Assembly: GCA_023935145.1 (NCBI GenBank)
Contig: CM043697.1
Coordinates: 48,775,001-48,839,000, forward strand
Length of the DNA stretch: 64,000 nt
Direction: 5' to 3'
From: Bretschneidera sinensis
Lineage: Eukaryota > Streptophyta > Magnoliopsida > Brassicales > Akaniaceae
The position numbers and the translations under genes are program-made. The notes below the pieces were generated by a model. That model was given only the letters and a program-made list of their open reading frames with translations, was not told where the DNA came from and searched no databases. This document shows positions 1 to 11,569 of the stretch, in pieces; position 1 is the stretch's first letter; each line of letters starts with the position of its first letter.

Positions 1-147
1 TTTGTAATATGTTACATTCTGTTATTTCAAGTAATGCAGTAACAATATGTGATAATTGATATCGCTTTGTGGTAAAATTAGTCCCTTGTAAGTAAAATTA
101 TCAAGGGATTGTAGATTTTTCCATGTGAAAAAAAAAATACTTGAGTG

Positions 148-386
148 ACCAATCTTGGTGATCTTCATTATTTTCTTGGAATTGAAGCAGTTCGTCATCT
201 CACCGGTTTGTTTCTCTCTTAGACTAAATACGCCAAAGATCTTTTACTTAAATCTTCTATGTCTTCTGCAAAACCATTTAAAACTCTTCTACCTTCCCAA
301 TCACCACATTCACAATACGATGGTGAACTACTAGCAAATCCCTCTGAATTTAGGAGTATGGTTGGGGGTCTTCAGTATTTAACAAT
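148..386 (+). pseudogene. Ty1/copia reverse transcriptase relic
   Basis: One frame reads LGDLHYFLGIE, then TKYAKDLLLK, then SEFRSMVGGLQYLT. This is the stretch of copia RT just downstream of the catalytic YVDD region. A TAG stop at about 226-228 replaces the residue before TKYAKDLL, and no flanking pol domain, LTR or primer-binding site is visible, so it is a dead fragment. Only about 80 codons survive. The assignment to copia rests on motif recognition and is firm; the element family is unknown. Confidence 0.85.
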
Positions 387-430
387 TAATTATATATTCC
401 AAAAGCTCATTATGATTATTAAGAAACAAT

Positions 431-860
431 TGAGTTACTAATTTTTCCAAAAGTTTAAGATGAAAGTAAATTACCTAATTAATTCTTTATACTCTTACAC
501 ACCCTATCATGTGCGAAACGATTAAAGGAATAAAGGCTTCGCATGTGAAACCCAAAGACCAAAAGCGAATAAATTGATCAAATATTAAATGAAAAAAATG
601 CATCATGAACACTCGAAACCAAGACTTGAAGCTCTAATACAATGTTAAAAACATATTTGAGTTACTAATTATCTTAAAAACTTACTGATGGGAAAATGCC
701 TAATTAACTTATTATACTTTAACACATACATCATCAGGACTCGAAACCAAGACCTGACACTGTGACACCATGTTAAAAGTACATTTGACTTACCACTTAT
801 CTTAAAAACTTATACTTATTGAAAAGAGCCCAATTAATTGTTTATACTTTAACAATGTTA
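431..860. repeat. Three degenerate copies of an AT-rich block
   Basis: Blocks near 431-510, 660-730 and 788-855 each contain GAGTTACTAATT or GACTTACCACTT, then a CTTAAAAACTTA-like stretch, then CCTAATTAAT and TTATACTTTAACAC. Two of them are preceded by CTCGAAACCAAGAC. The copies are divergent and spaced 130-230 bp apart. I see no coding potential. They look like debris of one dispersed repeat. Confidence 0.5.
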
Positions 861-2040
861 AAAAGGGATTCAATTATTCTCTATAGTTCAAGCTTACCAA
901 GTTTCAAGAATTTAAAAATTATTTTTCTTGAAAAAAAAATAATAAATAAATAATAAATAAAATAAAATAAAAAAGGAAACAAAAGTTCGAAGTCCTTGGT
1001 CCATCGAATGCAAATATATATATATATATATATAGTCAATTATATGCTTAGAATGATGGAAATCAAACAAAATTGATCTTTACCTCTCTACAATTCCATC
1101 TTTCATGTATAATATTAACAATAATAATACTCATATCCTACCAAGAGATACTATCATATTTTTAAACATGTTGTGTTTGCCACCTAAAAAGAATTGCAAT
1201 CAATGAAATCCTTTCTTTATTGTTTACAAAGAGTGAAACTAAGGTGCAAGGGATATGGGACAGGAAAAAGAAAACATGTTATTTTGATATCCGATTGATG
1301 ATGTTTGTTTCGATTTAAAATTAATTTTAAATTAAAGTTTATTTTTTAAATTTTAATAAATCATATTTAAATTAATAATTTTAAATTTTAAATTAATTTT
1401 AAATTTATCAAAACATAGCTATTATCCATAACTTTCCACGAAGGAACTAAGAGCCACAAATACATCGACTAACTTTTTTTTTCCAATCAAACGGGAAACT
1501 TTATTCAAATAAATCCCTCATGGGAATGCATAAATTCCTCAAGCAGAAAGTATTACTTTCATGGTGAATTCAAACCACAGCTGCAATTGGGAGGTAATTT
1601 GGAAATAACAGTGGGGCAATTGGGGTTACATTTGGCATTCAGGTGAGGTAACTGTTTGGTAATTGCTATCCTTTTCTGTGTGCAAGCCAAAAAGTTGAGT
1701 AAACGCATTCTTTTCTTTTGTCACCAAGCGAAGGGCAACTTCATGTTTTTTGGTTAACAAAAATAGTAAAAAATAAAAAGCAAAAATTAGACACTCTGGC
1801 CTCTCTTCTTTACAAACTTTTTATCAAACGGTTACCAATGAAGAGACTGACAGACCAGGAGGTATAGCCCCCTGAGAGCCGACACCTGTCAAGAACCCCA
1901 ATTACCCACTACACTCCAACGAACTTTTCATCTCTATCTTTGTCCTGATGCTTAGGACCAACTCTATTACATGACTTTAATGGGTCCCGACATATCTGCT
2001 TTTAAAGTTTTCAGTTTACAAAACTGCCCACAGCGTTTTG
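861..2040. other. Gene-free AT-rich stretch
   Basis: No frame of useful length and no recognisable domain. It holds a TA microsatellite at 1014-1034, a TTTAAATTAATTTTAAA-rich segment at 1310-1410, and a more mixed-composition stretch at 1800-2000. Nothing else could be supported. Confidence 0.6.
1014..1034. repeat. TA microsatellite
   Basis: About ten uninterrupted TA dinucleotides. Confidence 0.9.
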
Positions 2041-2069
2041 ATCGTTTTCACTATATATGTCAACAGAGT

Positions 2070-2405
2070 TGATTTAGGTTCGGAAAAATCTTAATTACAC
2101 GTATGGATTGGACCGAGTAGAACCGAGTAAAGTAGTTTGGATCGTTGAAAGATTTCATTCAAAAAGTTTAATTCGAAAATCATATATATTTATTTATTTT
2201 ATTTCAAAAGACTTGAGTTCTAGTTGGTCCGAATTAGTGAATCGAGCTTTTTGCAAGCTAAGCTCGAGTCTGAATTTCACCTTACGAGTTCAGTTTTTTT
2301 AACTCGGGCTCAACTCGAAACTCAGTTCTAATAAGTTTTTTTCTCACAAACTGAGTTCGAACAACCCTCAACTCGAGCTCGGCTCAGCTCGAATCCACCC
2401 TTAGC
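2070..2405. repeat. AGCTCG-rich dispersed repeat
   Basis: The block contains many variants of CTCGAGCTCGGCTCAGCTCG, AACTCGGGCTCAACTCG and CTGAGTTCGAAC, and ends with CTCGAATCCACCCTTA. A related composition recurs at 17360-17905. Such GAGCTCG-rich blocks are common in plant genomes, but I cannot assign this one to a class. A 64-codon frame here is not credible as a gene. Confidence 0.45.
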
Positions 2406-2423
2406 TTAGAGGATCTTAAAGTT

Positions 2424-2516
2424 TTTTTTTACGAGTAGAGATGGAGGGTTTCGAACCTTTTTCATTGACAGAAAATTTGATACCTCTCACCATTGCACCA
2501 AATGCAAGGGAGACCA
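2424..2516 (-). mobile_element. tRNA-derived SINE, about 93 bp
   Basis: Read on the minus strand, the segment has an A-box-like TGGTGCAATGGTGAG, then a B-box-like GGTTCGAAACC about 30 bp further on, then a short A tract (T run at 2424-2430 on the plus strand). It is flanked by a near-perfect 15-bp direct repeat at 2409-2423 and 2517-2531 with two mismatches, as expected of a target-site duplication. A- and B-box polymerase III promoter, A tail and long target duplication together define a SINE. It lies at the edge of the AGCTCG-rich repeat. Confidence 0.75.
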
Positions 2517-2531
2517 GAGGGTCCTAAAGTT

Positions 2532-3551
2532 AATTAAGGTTTTAGTAAGATTTTTTTACGTATTTGTAGTAGTAATACTGTATATTATGGGGTTGAAGCG
2601 GTACTTAACAGTTTATGACGAGTAAAAATTGATACTCAAGATCATCAATTGCAAAGAGATTCTAAGTGGCTCAAATTGAGTGTGTGTATAGTATAAATGA
2701 ACATTTTAAATGTAAAAAATAATTTATTTTTTAGAGGGCAATCAAAGAAATATTTTGAATGGTCACAACTTGATTTTAGGGATTCAAAAACCTTAACAAG
2801 GATTAAGATCATCTTCATTTAAAAATTAAAATGAAGTTGAGTTTATTTGGGAGATTGAATACCGTATCATCAAATGAAGAAAATTCAAATTCAAGTTTTC
2901 CTTGTGAAATTCAATCTCACCATGAAATTGACTTATATTTCAATTCTCAATTGAAAAAGTTTAAAATCCCATCTGCCATTGGTCATTTGATTGAGATAAG
3001 GGTCCAGGACTTTGGATACGTCTAGGCCAAAAGAGCCTAGCCTCTACTTTTACTCTTAGAATGAAATATTAATTAATCTTTTAATTTTAAATTGTTCTTT
3101 CTTTATTGATGATCACATAAGCACCATAAGAAACAAGTAATAGCAAGATGGTATGAACATGGCATCAAATTATCAATAACAATTAATGACAAAATAATAA
3201 ATAAAAGCAAAGAAATAAGTAAACGGGCAAATAAGAGACATAAATAAGCAAAAATGGATCAAGAAAATAGCCTAAACCTAATCATAATATATTTTCTAGA
3301 ATCTTCACATTTCATATTTAACAAGTCATTCATAACAACAGTGAGATTAAACAAGATCAGTGTTTAGAGAGGCATGCATATTCATGAAAACAAGCATAGA
3401 TTTCAGTTATTTTAAATAAAAATTTAATCACTTAATTATGCTGTTTTAACAAGATAAATAGGTCCATTATTTTCCAGGAAACTGTTTGGTGAAGAAATTG
3501 GGAAACTGTCAGGTGGGATTACAATGCCTCATCCTCCTCCTTAACTGGGAT
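2532..3551. other. Gene-free AT-rich stretch
   Basis: No domain or convincing reading frame. The 64-codon frame at 2831-3025 has no recognisable similarity and is probably chance. Confidence 0.6.
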
Positions 3552-3774
3552 TGTTAACGTATATGATGTTTTCTATTTTTATTGCAATATTAGTTTCTTT
3601 ATTCTATATGTATTAATTTCCTAATTAGTTTAGTTTTCTAATTTATTATAATCTTAGGTTTCTTATTTTTATTAGGTTTTATATTCTCAGGCTTTATATA
3701 TAGGCTTGTATTCATCTTTCACAATACATCAATAATACAAGAGTTTCTTCTCCAATCTTTCTTTTATTTTAACA
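3552..3774 (+). mobile_element. Short copia-type LTR, 223 bp
   Basis: The segment begins TGTTAACGTATATGATG and ends TTTTAACA, so it has TG...CA termini. It carries a TATA-like CTTTATATATAGG near 3690. The next base starts a primer-binding site, TGGTATCAGAAC, complementary to the 3' end of initiator Met tRNA. A second, truncated copy lies at 16110-16272 in the same orientation and aligns over GCAATATTAGTTTC, TTTCCTAATTAG and TTTATATTCTCAGGC. The two could be the ends of one copia element whose interior was replaced by Sirevirus-like sequence, or two relics of one family. Confidence 0.75.
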
Positions 3775-3792
3775 TGGTATCAGAACTATTGA
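3775..3792 (+). promoter_or_regulatory. Primer-binding site (Met tRNA type)
   Basis: TGGTATCAGAACTATTGA follows the LTR end at once. Canonical copia sites read TGGTATCAGAGC, so one base differs. Unrelated pol sequence begins only about 14 bp later, so the leader and gag are missing. Confidence 0.75.
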
Positions 3793-3805
3793 TCCTATTT
3801 TCAGC

Positions 3806-3933
3806 TTTCTAAACCATGTCTATAAGCTTTCTAAAGCTCTCTTTGGGTTAAAGCAAGCTCCAAGAACATGGTATGAAAAACTAAGTAAGTTTCTGCTTGA
3901 AAATGATTTTACAATAGGAAAAATAGACACAAC
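3806..3933 (+). pseudogene. Sirevirus-like copia RT, N-terminal piece
   Basis: The frame reads [20 protein letters not shown], then [11 protein letters not shown] and GKIDTT, the conserved copia RT region upstream of YVDD. It is cut at 3933 by gypsy element A. Removing A and one copy of its 5-bp duplication restores the frame into LFRKTHKND and YVDDIIFGATNES at 10675 onward, so the two pieces were one gene. The N-terminal side is truncated at about 3806, just after an unrelated copia LTR and primer site. Confidence 0.9.
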
Positions 3934-5378
3934 TGTAATATTCGTATTTGTAAAGTAAGGATAAAGAAGTAATTTAATAAATATGACATAGAGTTTAAAT
4001 AATATACAGATATTTTTTTAAATGCAAAAAGTCAAATTTTTATTAAAAAAAATCTGGGACATGGACTTCCACAGAAAAAACAAAAAGGGCAAAATGTGGC
4101 GGTAACGTGGAATTGTTTTGGGGAATGAAGGCAGCTGATTTTGCCAAAGTTTGTGAAGCTGCAGAGATTTTTTTTTAAACTTATATATATATATATACAC
4201 TGATACTTAAACGTAAAATATATACTTATCACATTTCGTTTAGTTTCCTTCAAATCACTATATTTCTTTAAATATTTGGGGATCGAAAGAAAGGTTGAAA
4301 GAGAAAAATTTTGCAGAGGTTTACAGAGGAATTTTATAAAGAGTCACAAGAAGCTATCAGAAAAATAGAAGATAATAAAGTAGTATTTATTTTTGAATTT
4401 TTAGCATACACGGAATTTCCCAGAATTCAAAGTAGGAATTTTCAAAGGGTTTGATTTATGAAAAATTGAAGAAATAATTAGAAAGTTAATATAAATATTA
4501 TGTCAAGTATTGACGATCAGCAACCGGGGGAAATTACTGAGAAGAACGAGAAAGGCAAGGAAGTGATCCACGAGTAGTTTTAAGTGCAACGTGGTGAGTT
4601 AGATTTACTTTAAGTAAGCTAAATAAAAATCAAATATCTAGTAAGAATATTAAAATAAATTATTTGCTTATGCTGTGGTGGTAGATAAAAATTAAATTGA
4701 TAGGTATGATATGAATATTGGACACGTAGAAAATTATTATGTAAAAAGAAATATTATTAGAATAATGAGTTGATTTAATAATGATGGTAATAAATAAATT
4801 TTTGATGAGTTTTGGTTAATAAATTGATGGGATATATGAGGAGAAGAAAATTATGAAATTTATCAAGCAGAAAGTTGAGGAACGACCGGATAGTTAATTT
4901 AAATATTTTGAATTCATGTGGTTTTTATATTACTGTTAATATACATATTTCATTTCATTGTTCATACGAATATACATTAAATAAGAAAACCAAAAGAACC
5001 GAGAAGAGACCGGTCTAATTGAAAAACTGTGACAGCCGGTATATGTTGGAAATAAAAGGAACACTGTGACAGCCGGTATATGCTGAAAATAAAAGAACTA
5101 GGAAGGGGCCGATCTAAGATAATAAAAACATGTCAACATGTGGGAAGACGTTCCCGTAATAATAATTCATGCATTGCATCTGTTTTTACATGTTGATATT
5201 TTTACGGAATGTTGTTGATGTTATGCATGTATTTGTAGATAAGTGAGTCTCACAGAGAGAGACAGTTACAGTAAGAAAAAGATATAGAAATATGGTATGA
5301 TTAGAATTATTTAAATGTTAGACTTTATGCTACTATCCAGTTATATGAGAGATAAACGATTAAATATTAAAGGGCTAT
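3934..5378 (+). repeat. 5' LTR of element A, 3' end deleted
   Basis: It aligns with the 3' LTR at 8680-10669 from TGTAATA to TATTAAAGG(G/A)CTAT. The last roughly 370 bp of the LTR are missing because a deletion fuses it to gag. It contains two units of the LTR repeat built on ACAGCCGGTATATG at about 4995-5110. Confidence 0.85.
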
Positions 5379-6101
5379 AGACAGAAGGTTGCTTTTGCTT
5401 TATTTATGCTGGAGGGTGAGGCTTCTCCATAGTGGGAGGAAATTTTGCCTAGGGTAAGCACACAGGTAGAACAACCTTTAACTTAGAGTAAGTTTAAGGA
5501 TGAGTTTTTTGCGAAGTATTTTCCAAATACCTTTCGAGCACAAAAAGGGAGAGATTTTATTCATCTAAAGTAGAGAAATTTATCGGTGGCTGAATATGAT
5601 AGTAGATTCATAGCCTTGTCAAGGTTTTAACCTGAATTAGTGAATATGGAGGAGAAAAAATGTAAAAGATTTTTAGACGGATTACACTATGACATTAGGA
5701 CTAAACTCTCTTATATGAGCATAGAGAATTATGTTGTACTGGTGGATAAATCATTACAAATTGAGAATGATTTGATGGAGTTGAGAGGTAGGAGGGATTG
5801 GCTGAAGAGGTCTAGATTTGAGGGACTTAGAGGTGGTAGCAGTATGGGTGTACAGGGCAGAAGACCACATCAAATGGGGCGTTCTTTGTCATAAGGAACT
5901 GTAGTGCAGAGTCAGAAGCAAGCAAAATCAATTTCTTTTATAGCTCAGAGTAATATCGGTGGAACCCCTAGATTTGGGAGTTATAGTAGAGAAGTAAGTA
6001 TACCACTAGGAAGAAGTGGTAATCTGATGTATGATCGAGAGGGAATGGCTTGCTTTAGATGTAATCAGAGGGGGTATTTGTCTCAGAATTTCCCTACATA
6101 G
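5379..6101 (+). pseudogene. Element A gag remnant
   Basis: The frame corresponds to the C-terminal two thirds of a Retrotrans_gag protein: FKDEFFAKYFP, then KKCKRFLDGLH, then NLMYDREGMACFRC. Stops are scattered (about 5434, 5892-5894, 6099-6101). The first zinc knuckle reads [14 protein letters not shown], where the CCHC pattern would need His and Cys in place of Tyr and the last Phe. The second knuckle, in the next frame, reads [14 protein letters not shown], with its last Cys also replaced. The protein could not be made intact. Confidence 0.85.
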
Positions 6102-6103
6102 AT

Positions 6104-8629
6104 ATGCTTTGTATGTGGTGGGGGAGGACATATTACTACAGATTATCAGTGGGGAAATCTGCTGACGTAGGTGTTAGAAGTGTTGGGAGAAGAACGATGG
6201 AGAGAGGTGATATATCAAGGAGTGTACGGGGCAGAGGTCAAGGATCAGTAGTTGAGCGAGGATGTGGCAGTCAGTTTCAGTCCAGAGATAGCAGAGTCTA
6301 TGCATTGACCCAACAAGATGCACAAGCCACTCCTGATGTTGTTATGGGTATGATATCTATCCTTGGTAGGTCTGCTAGATTATTGATTTATCCTGGTGCA
6401 ACCCATTCTTTCACATCTAGTAGTTATACGAAATGTAGTGATGCTAGTACTAGTCCTTTGATGCATGCTATTGTTGTTGAGGTTCTTACTGGAGATAGAG
6501 TTATTATCAGGACAATCTATCGAGGTTGTGTGATTAATATTGCTGATAAAGAATTTGAAGTTAATTTATTGCCTTTAGATATGACAAATTTTGATTTAAT
6601 TTTGGGGATGAATTGGTTATCTATATATCATGCTGGGGTAGATTATTTTAGGAAAAATATAGTGTTTAAGATACCCGGACATGAAGAGTTTAATTTTCAT
6701 GGAGAACATAAGATACTTCCTAATGGTGATGAAGGATTTGTGGTTTATAGTGATGCGTCACATCAGGGGTTGGGATGTGTGTTGATGCAACATAGTAGAG
6801 TTATAGCTTATACATCTAGGCAACTGAAAAACCATGAGATAAATTACCTGACCCATGATTTAGAATTTTCTGCCATAGTTTTTGCTTTGAAGATTTGGAG
6901 ACATCGTCTATATGGAGCCAATTATGGAATTTTTACTGATCATAAAAGCTTGACGCATTTATTGACCCATAAAGAGTTGAATTTGAGGCAGATGAGGTGG
7001 ATGGAGTTGATTTGTGATTATGACTATACGATTCATTATCATCTAGGAAAGGCTAATGTACTAGTTGATGCACTGAGTAGAAAGGCTACAGGAAGATTAG
7101 CTACTATTGGAAGTCATAATACTAGCTTGTTGATAGAATTAAGAATGATGAGGATGCAGTTGAGTGTCAATGATAGAGGAGTATTGATGGCAAAAATGGT
7201 GATACAATCTTCTATTATTGATTGTTTATTGCAGATGCAGGGTAGAAATGAGGGGATAGAGAAGATCAGGTGGGAAGTGTTAACTAAGTTTAGAATTAGA
7301 GAAGATGGTATAGTAGTATTGGGGCATAGAGTTTGTGTTCCCAATGATGTGGAGATGAGAAAGGAGATACTAAGGGAGGCTCATGATTCTGTATATTCCA
7401 TGCACCTAGGTAATAATAAGATGTACAGGGGGTTGAAACAGAATTATTGGTGGTCAGGGATGAAGAAGGATGTAGCAGAATATATTGCTAGATGTTTGAC
7501 TTATCAACGAGTAAAGTTTGAGAATAGACATCCAGTAGGTTTATTACAACTTCTTCCAGTACCTGAGTGGCCAGGGGAAAATGTGAGTATGGATTTTGTC
7601 ACTGATTTTCCCCGTACCCAGAGGGGACATGACACTGTGTGGGTTATAATGGATAAGATTTCTAAGTCTTCACATTTTCTTCCTATTAAAACAATCTGAA
7701 GTATAGAAAAGTTGGCTGAATTGTATGTAGCAGAGTTTGTAAAATTACATGGAGTACCATTGAGTATCGTATCAGATAGAGATTCTAGATTTACCTCTAG
7801 ATTTTGGAGGGGTTTCCAAGAAGCTTTGTGTACACAATTACAGTTTAGTACAACTTTTCATCCACAAACTGATGGGTAGACGGAGAGAATCATCAAAATA
7901 CTAGAAGATATGCTGATGACAAGTGTATTGAGTTTCTTAGTGAGCTGGGATGCTTATTTGCCTTTGATCAAGTTTGCATACAATAATCAGTATCAAACAA
8001 GTATTGAGATGGCACCTTTCGAGGCTTTATATGGTAGAAGGAGTAGAACTCCTGTATGCTGGGAGGAAGTTAGAGAGAGAAAGATATATAGCTTAAAAAT
8101 GATAGACTCGACTATGGAGAGGATCAAGCTGGTTTGGGAGAACCTCATAGCAGCCTAGAACAGACAGAAGAGATATGCTAATAAAAGAAGACGACCTCTC
8201 GAGTTCCAAGTTGGTGATTGGGTATTTTTGAAGATATCTCCGTGGAAAGGGGTGTTGAGGTTTAAAAAGAAGGGAAACTTGAGTCTGAGATTTATGGGGC
8301 CCTATAAGGTGATCGAGAGAATTGGACCAGTAGTATATCGTTTAGATTTGCCTCAAAAATTAAAACAATTACATAATGTGTTTCATGTGTCACTACTGAG
8401 AAAGTACTTACACGATGAATCCCATAGTATCTCGAATCAGGCGATAGAATTTTAAGAAGATTTGACTTTTATGCAAGTACCGGTCAGAATCCTAAACAGA
8501 AAGGATCAAGTCTTACGCAATAAAGTCATTTCTTTGATTAAAGTATTATGACGAAATAAAGATGTTGAAGAAGTCACGTGGGAGCATTAAAAAAGAATGA
8601 GGAAGTATTACCCCCAACTCTTTCCTTGA
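6104..8629 (+). pseudogene. Element A pol: protease-RNase H-integrase, RT deleted
   Basis: One frame of 531 codons (6104-7699) and its in-frame continuation after stops at 7697, 7877, 8156 and 8453 cover gag C-terminus, protease, RNase H, integrase and a chromodomain-like tail. The protease active site reads [11 protein letters not shown]; the family has LIDPGATHSF, so the catalytic Asp is Tyr. RT is absent: protease sequence GEHKILPN joins [15 protein letters not shown] of RNase H in frame. Integrase shows an HHCC-like region ending CLTYQ instead of CLTCQ, the core Asp in VIMDK, Asp in SDRDSRF, and Glu after HPQTDG (a stop falls just before TER). The tail EEVTWEH resembles the end of a chromodomain. 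Confidence 0.9.
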
Positions 8630-8679
8630 TTTTAGGTAAGAAAATTTCGGGGACGAAATTTTTGTAGGGTGGGTAGAAT

Positions 8680-10669
8680 TGTTATACCCGTATTTGTAAA
8701 GTAAAGGTAAAGAAGTAATTTAATAAACATGACATAAAGTTCAAATAATATATATATATATATATATATATTAAATGCGAAAAGACAAATTTTTATTTTT
8801 TTAAAAAAATCTGGGATGTGGATGTCCAGAAAAAAAAATTTTGGATGTGAACGTCCAGAAGACAGAAAAAGGCAGAAGAGAGAAAAAAAAAGTTTTCTAA
8901 AAAAAAGGCAAAATATTTGGAGGCTTCCAGATGTAATTTGAATTGCCTTATATGTTCTATAGCAAGGCAATAACGTGGAATTGTTTTGGGGAATGAAAGT
9001 AGCTGATTTTGCCAAAGTTTGTGAAGCTACAGAGATTTTTTTTTTTAAACTTATATATATACACTGATACTTAAACAAAAAATATATACTTACCCCATTT
9101 CGTTTAGTTTCTTTCAAATCCCTATATTTCTTTAAACATTTGTGGATCGAAAGAAAGGTTAAAAGAGCAAATTTTGAAGGGGTTTACGGGAGAATTTTAT
9201 AAAGAGTCACGAGAAGCTATCAGAAAAACAGAAGCTAATAATTTAGTGTTTATTTTTGAATTTTTAGCATACATGGAATTTCCCAGAATTCAAAATGAGA
9301 ATTTTCAAAGGGTGTGATTTATAAAGAATTGAAGAAATAATTACAAATTTAATATAAATATTATGTCAGATGTTGATGATCAACAACTGGGGGAAATTGA
9401 TGAGAAAAACAGGAAAGGCAAATAAGTGACCCACGGGTAGCTTTAAGTGCTACGTGGTGAGTTAGATTTACTTTAATTAATCTAAATAAAAATCAAATAT
9501 CTAGTAATAATATTAAAATAAATTATGAGCTTATGCTTTGGTGGTAGATAAAAATTAAATTGATAGGTATGATATGAATATTGGATACATAGAAAATTAT
9601 TATGTGAAAAGAAATATTATTAGAATAATGAGTTGATTTAATAATAATAGTGATAAATAAATTCTTGATGAGTTTTGGTTAATAAATTGATTGGATATAT
9701 GAGAAGAAGAAAATTGTGAAATTTATCAAGCAGAAAGTTGAGGAAGACCAGATAGTTAATTTAAATATTTTGAATTCATGTGATTTTTATGTTACTGTTT
9801 ATATACATATTTCATATCATTGTTCATATGTATGCATTAAGAAAACCGAAAGAATTGGGAAGGGGCAGGTCTAATTGAAACACTGTGACAACCGGTATAT
9901 GCTTGAAATAAAAGGGACACCGTGACAACCGGTATATGCAAGAAATAAAAGGGACTACATGACAGCCGGTATATGTTGAAAATAAATACCATGACAGCCG
10001 GTATATGCTGAAAATAAAAGAACCGGGAAGGGACCAGTCTAAGATAATAAAAATATGTCAACATGTGGGAAGATGTTCCCATAATAATAATTCATACATT
10101 GCATCTAGTTTTACATGTTGACATTTTTACGAAATGTTGTTGATGTTATGCATGTATTTGTAGATAAGTGAGTCTCACAGAGAGATAGTTACAGTAAGAA
10201 AAAAGACATAAAAATAAGATATGATTAGAATTATTTAAATGTTAGACTTTATGCTACTATCCAATTATATGAGAGATAAACGATTAAATATTAAAGGACT
10301 ATTTATGAAATTTGAATACTTTTAGTAAATTTAATTCACTGAGCTTGTGAAGCCCATCCCTCATTGTACAATGATTTCAGGTAGCAAGCAGGACAAATAG
10401 TCTGGTGGGTTGAGAGTCAGACGAAATCATTTTCTGTAAGCCACGTACGTGTCAATATCCTTAGACAAATGAGAAAATGAAATATAAAAATCTTATTTGT
10501 AAATATTCATGCATTTTACGTTGTGTACCATGTTTAAGTTAATATCAGAATGATATAAAAGAAATTATGTTAGTATTATTTTTTATTGTTGCATATATGT
10601 GTTGTGCTAGGATTTTCAAAATGTGATGACACTGTCTCGAGGGCAGCCAACCCGAGATGAGTTGTTACA
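8680..10669 (+). repeat. 3' LTR of element A
   Basis: TGTTATACCCG...GTTGTTACA, about 1.99 kb, preceded by the purine-rich AGGGTGGGTAGAA. It includes about four units around ACAACCGGTATATG (9835-10040) and a TA run at 8750-8771. Open frames inside it, such as the 161-codon minus-strand frame at 8632-9117, are AT-rich and have no recognisable domain. Confidence 0.9.
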
Positions 10670-10674
10670 ACAAC

Positions 10675-11420
10675 CTTATTCAGAAAAACTCACAAAAATG
10701 ACTCACTACTAGTCCAAATATATGTTGATGATATTATATTTGGTGCTACTAATGAATCTATGTGTCAAGAGTTTACTAAGTGTATGCCAGGTGAATTTGA
10801 AATGAGCATGATGGGAAAGTTTACCTACTTTCTTGGACTTCAAATCAAACAATTGAAAGAAAGCATCTTCATCAATCAATCAATCAAAGTACACCAAGGA
10901 CCTTCTAAAGCGGTTTGGGATGGAAAGCTTAAAGTTAATTGACACTCCTATGAGCATTTCTACAAAACTTGACGTATATGAGGAAGGATATTTAGATGTT
11001 GATTTTACGGGTTGTAGGCTAGATAGAAAAAGCACTAGTTGAACATGCCAATTTTTAGGTGCAATGTTAACGTCTTGGTTTTCTAAAAAACAAAATTCGG
11101 TTGCGCTATCAATCGACGAAGCAGAATATGTAACAGCCGAAAGTTTTTGTGCATAAGTGTTGTGGATGAAACAACAATTAGAAGATTGTGGCATAAACTT
11201 TAAACATATACCAAATCATTGTGATAACACTAGTGCTATCAATTGACCAAAAACCCTATTCAACATTCGAGAGACCATGCTCAAAAGAGTGATATTATAT
11301 TAGAATTCATCCATTCAGAGGACCAAATAGCTAACATTCTTACTAAGCCATTGAATGAAGATAGCTTTAGCAAAATTAGACTATTAATGAACTTAACAAA
11401 TTATGAAAATATGTGTGTTT
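10675..11420 (+). pseudogene. Sirevirus-like copia RT C-terminus and RNase H
   Basis: This continues the RT piece that ends at 3933. It shows YVDDIIFGATNES with the catalytic DD, EFEMSMMGKFTYFLGLQIKQ, then after a frameshift near 10885 TKDLLKRFGMESLKL. RNase H motifs follow: GCRLDRKSTS, WFSKKQNSVALS, EAEYVTAES and VLWMKQQLEDCG, ending near KPLNED. There are stops at about 11038 and 11153, and a deletion between STKLD and DVDFTG. The wording of these motifs is typical of the Sirevirus branch of copia. It is not functional. Confidence 0.9.
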
Positions 11421-11569
11421 GAGTGCATCTACATTTCATCATATGCATATTTGACATTTAGTGAATGAGTATTAACTCCCATTTAATATATCTCTCACTT
11501 AAAATGGCATAGATAAATCATTTCTTGCTAAAATTCCAAGTTGGAGCTCAAAATTTTATGCTTTATAAC

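Larger units (their letters stand above)
3934..10669 (+). mobile_element. Ty3/gypsy element A (chromovirus-like), defective
   Basis: The element starts TGTAATATTCG and ends GTTGTTACA, and is flanked by the 5-bp duplication ACAAC (3929-3933 and 10670-10674). Order: truncated 5' LTR (3934 to about 5378), gag remnant, a protease/RNase H/integrase frame without RT, polypurine tract near 8664-8679, 3' LTR (8680-10669). The end of the 5' LTR, the primer site and the gag N-terminus were lost in one deletion joining LTR to gag at about 5378. It lies inside a copia RT gene. Integrase type and LTR ends match elements C and D. Confidence 0.92.

Noticed and set aside
2424..2516. Intact tRNA gene
   Set aside because: A and B boxes are present but no cloverleaf forms, and the A tract plus target duplication show a SINE.
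8632..9117. 161-codon minus-strand open frame in the 3' LTR of element A
   Set aside because: AT-rich composition, no domain, and it lies in LTR sequence that has no such frame in the other copies.
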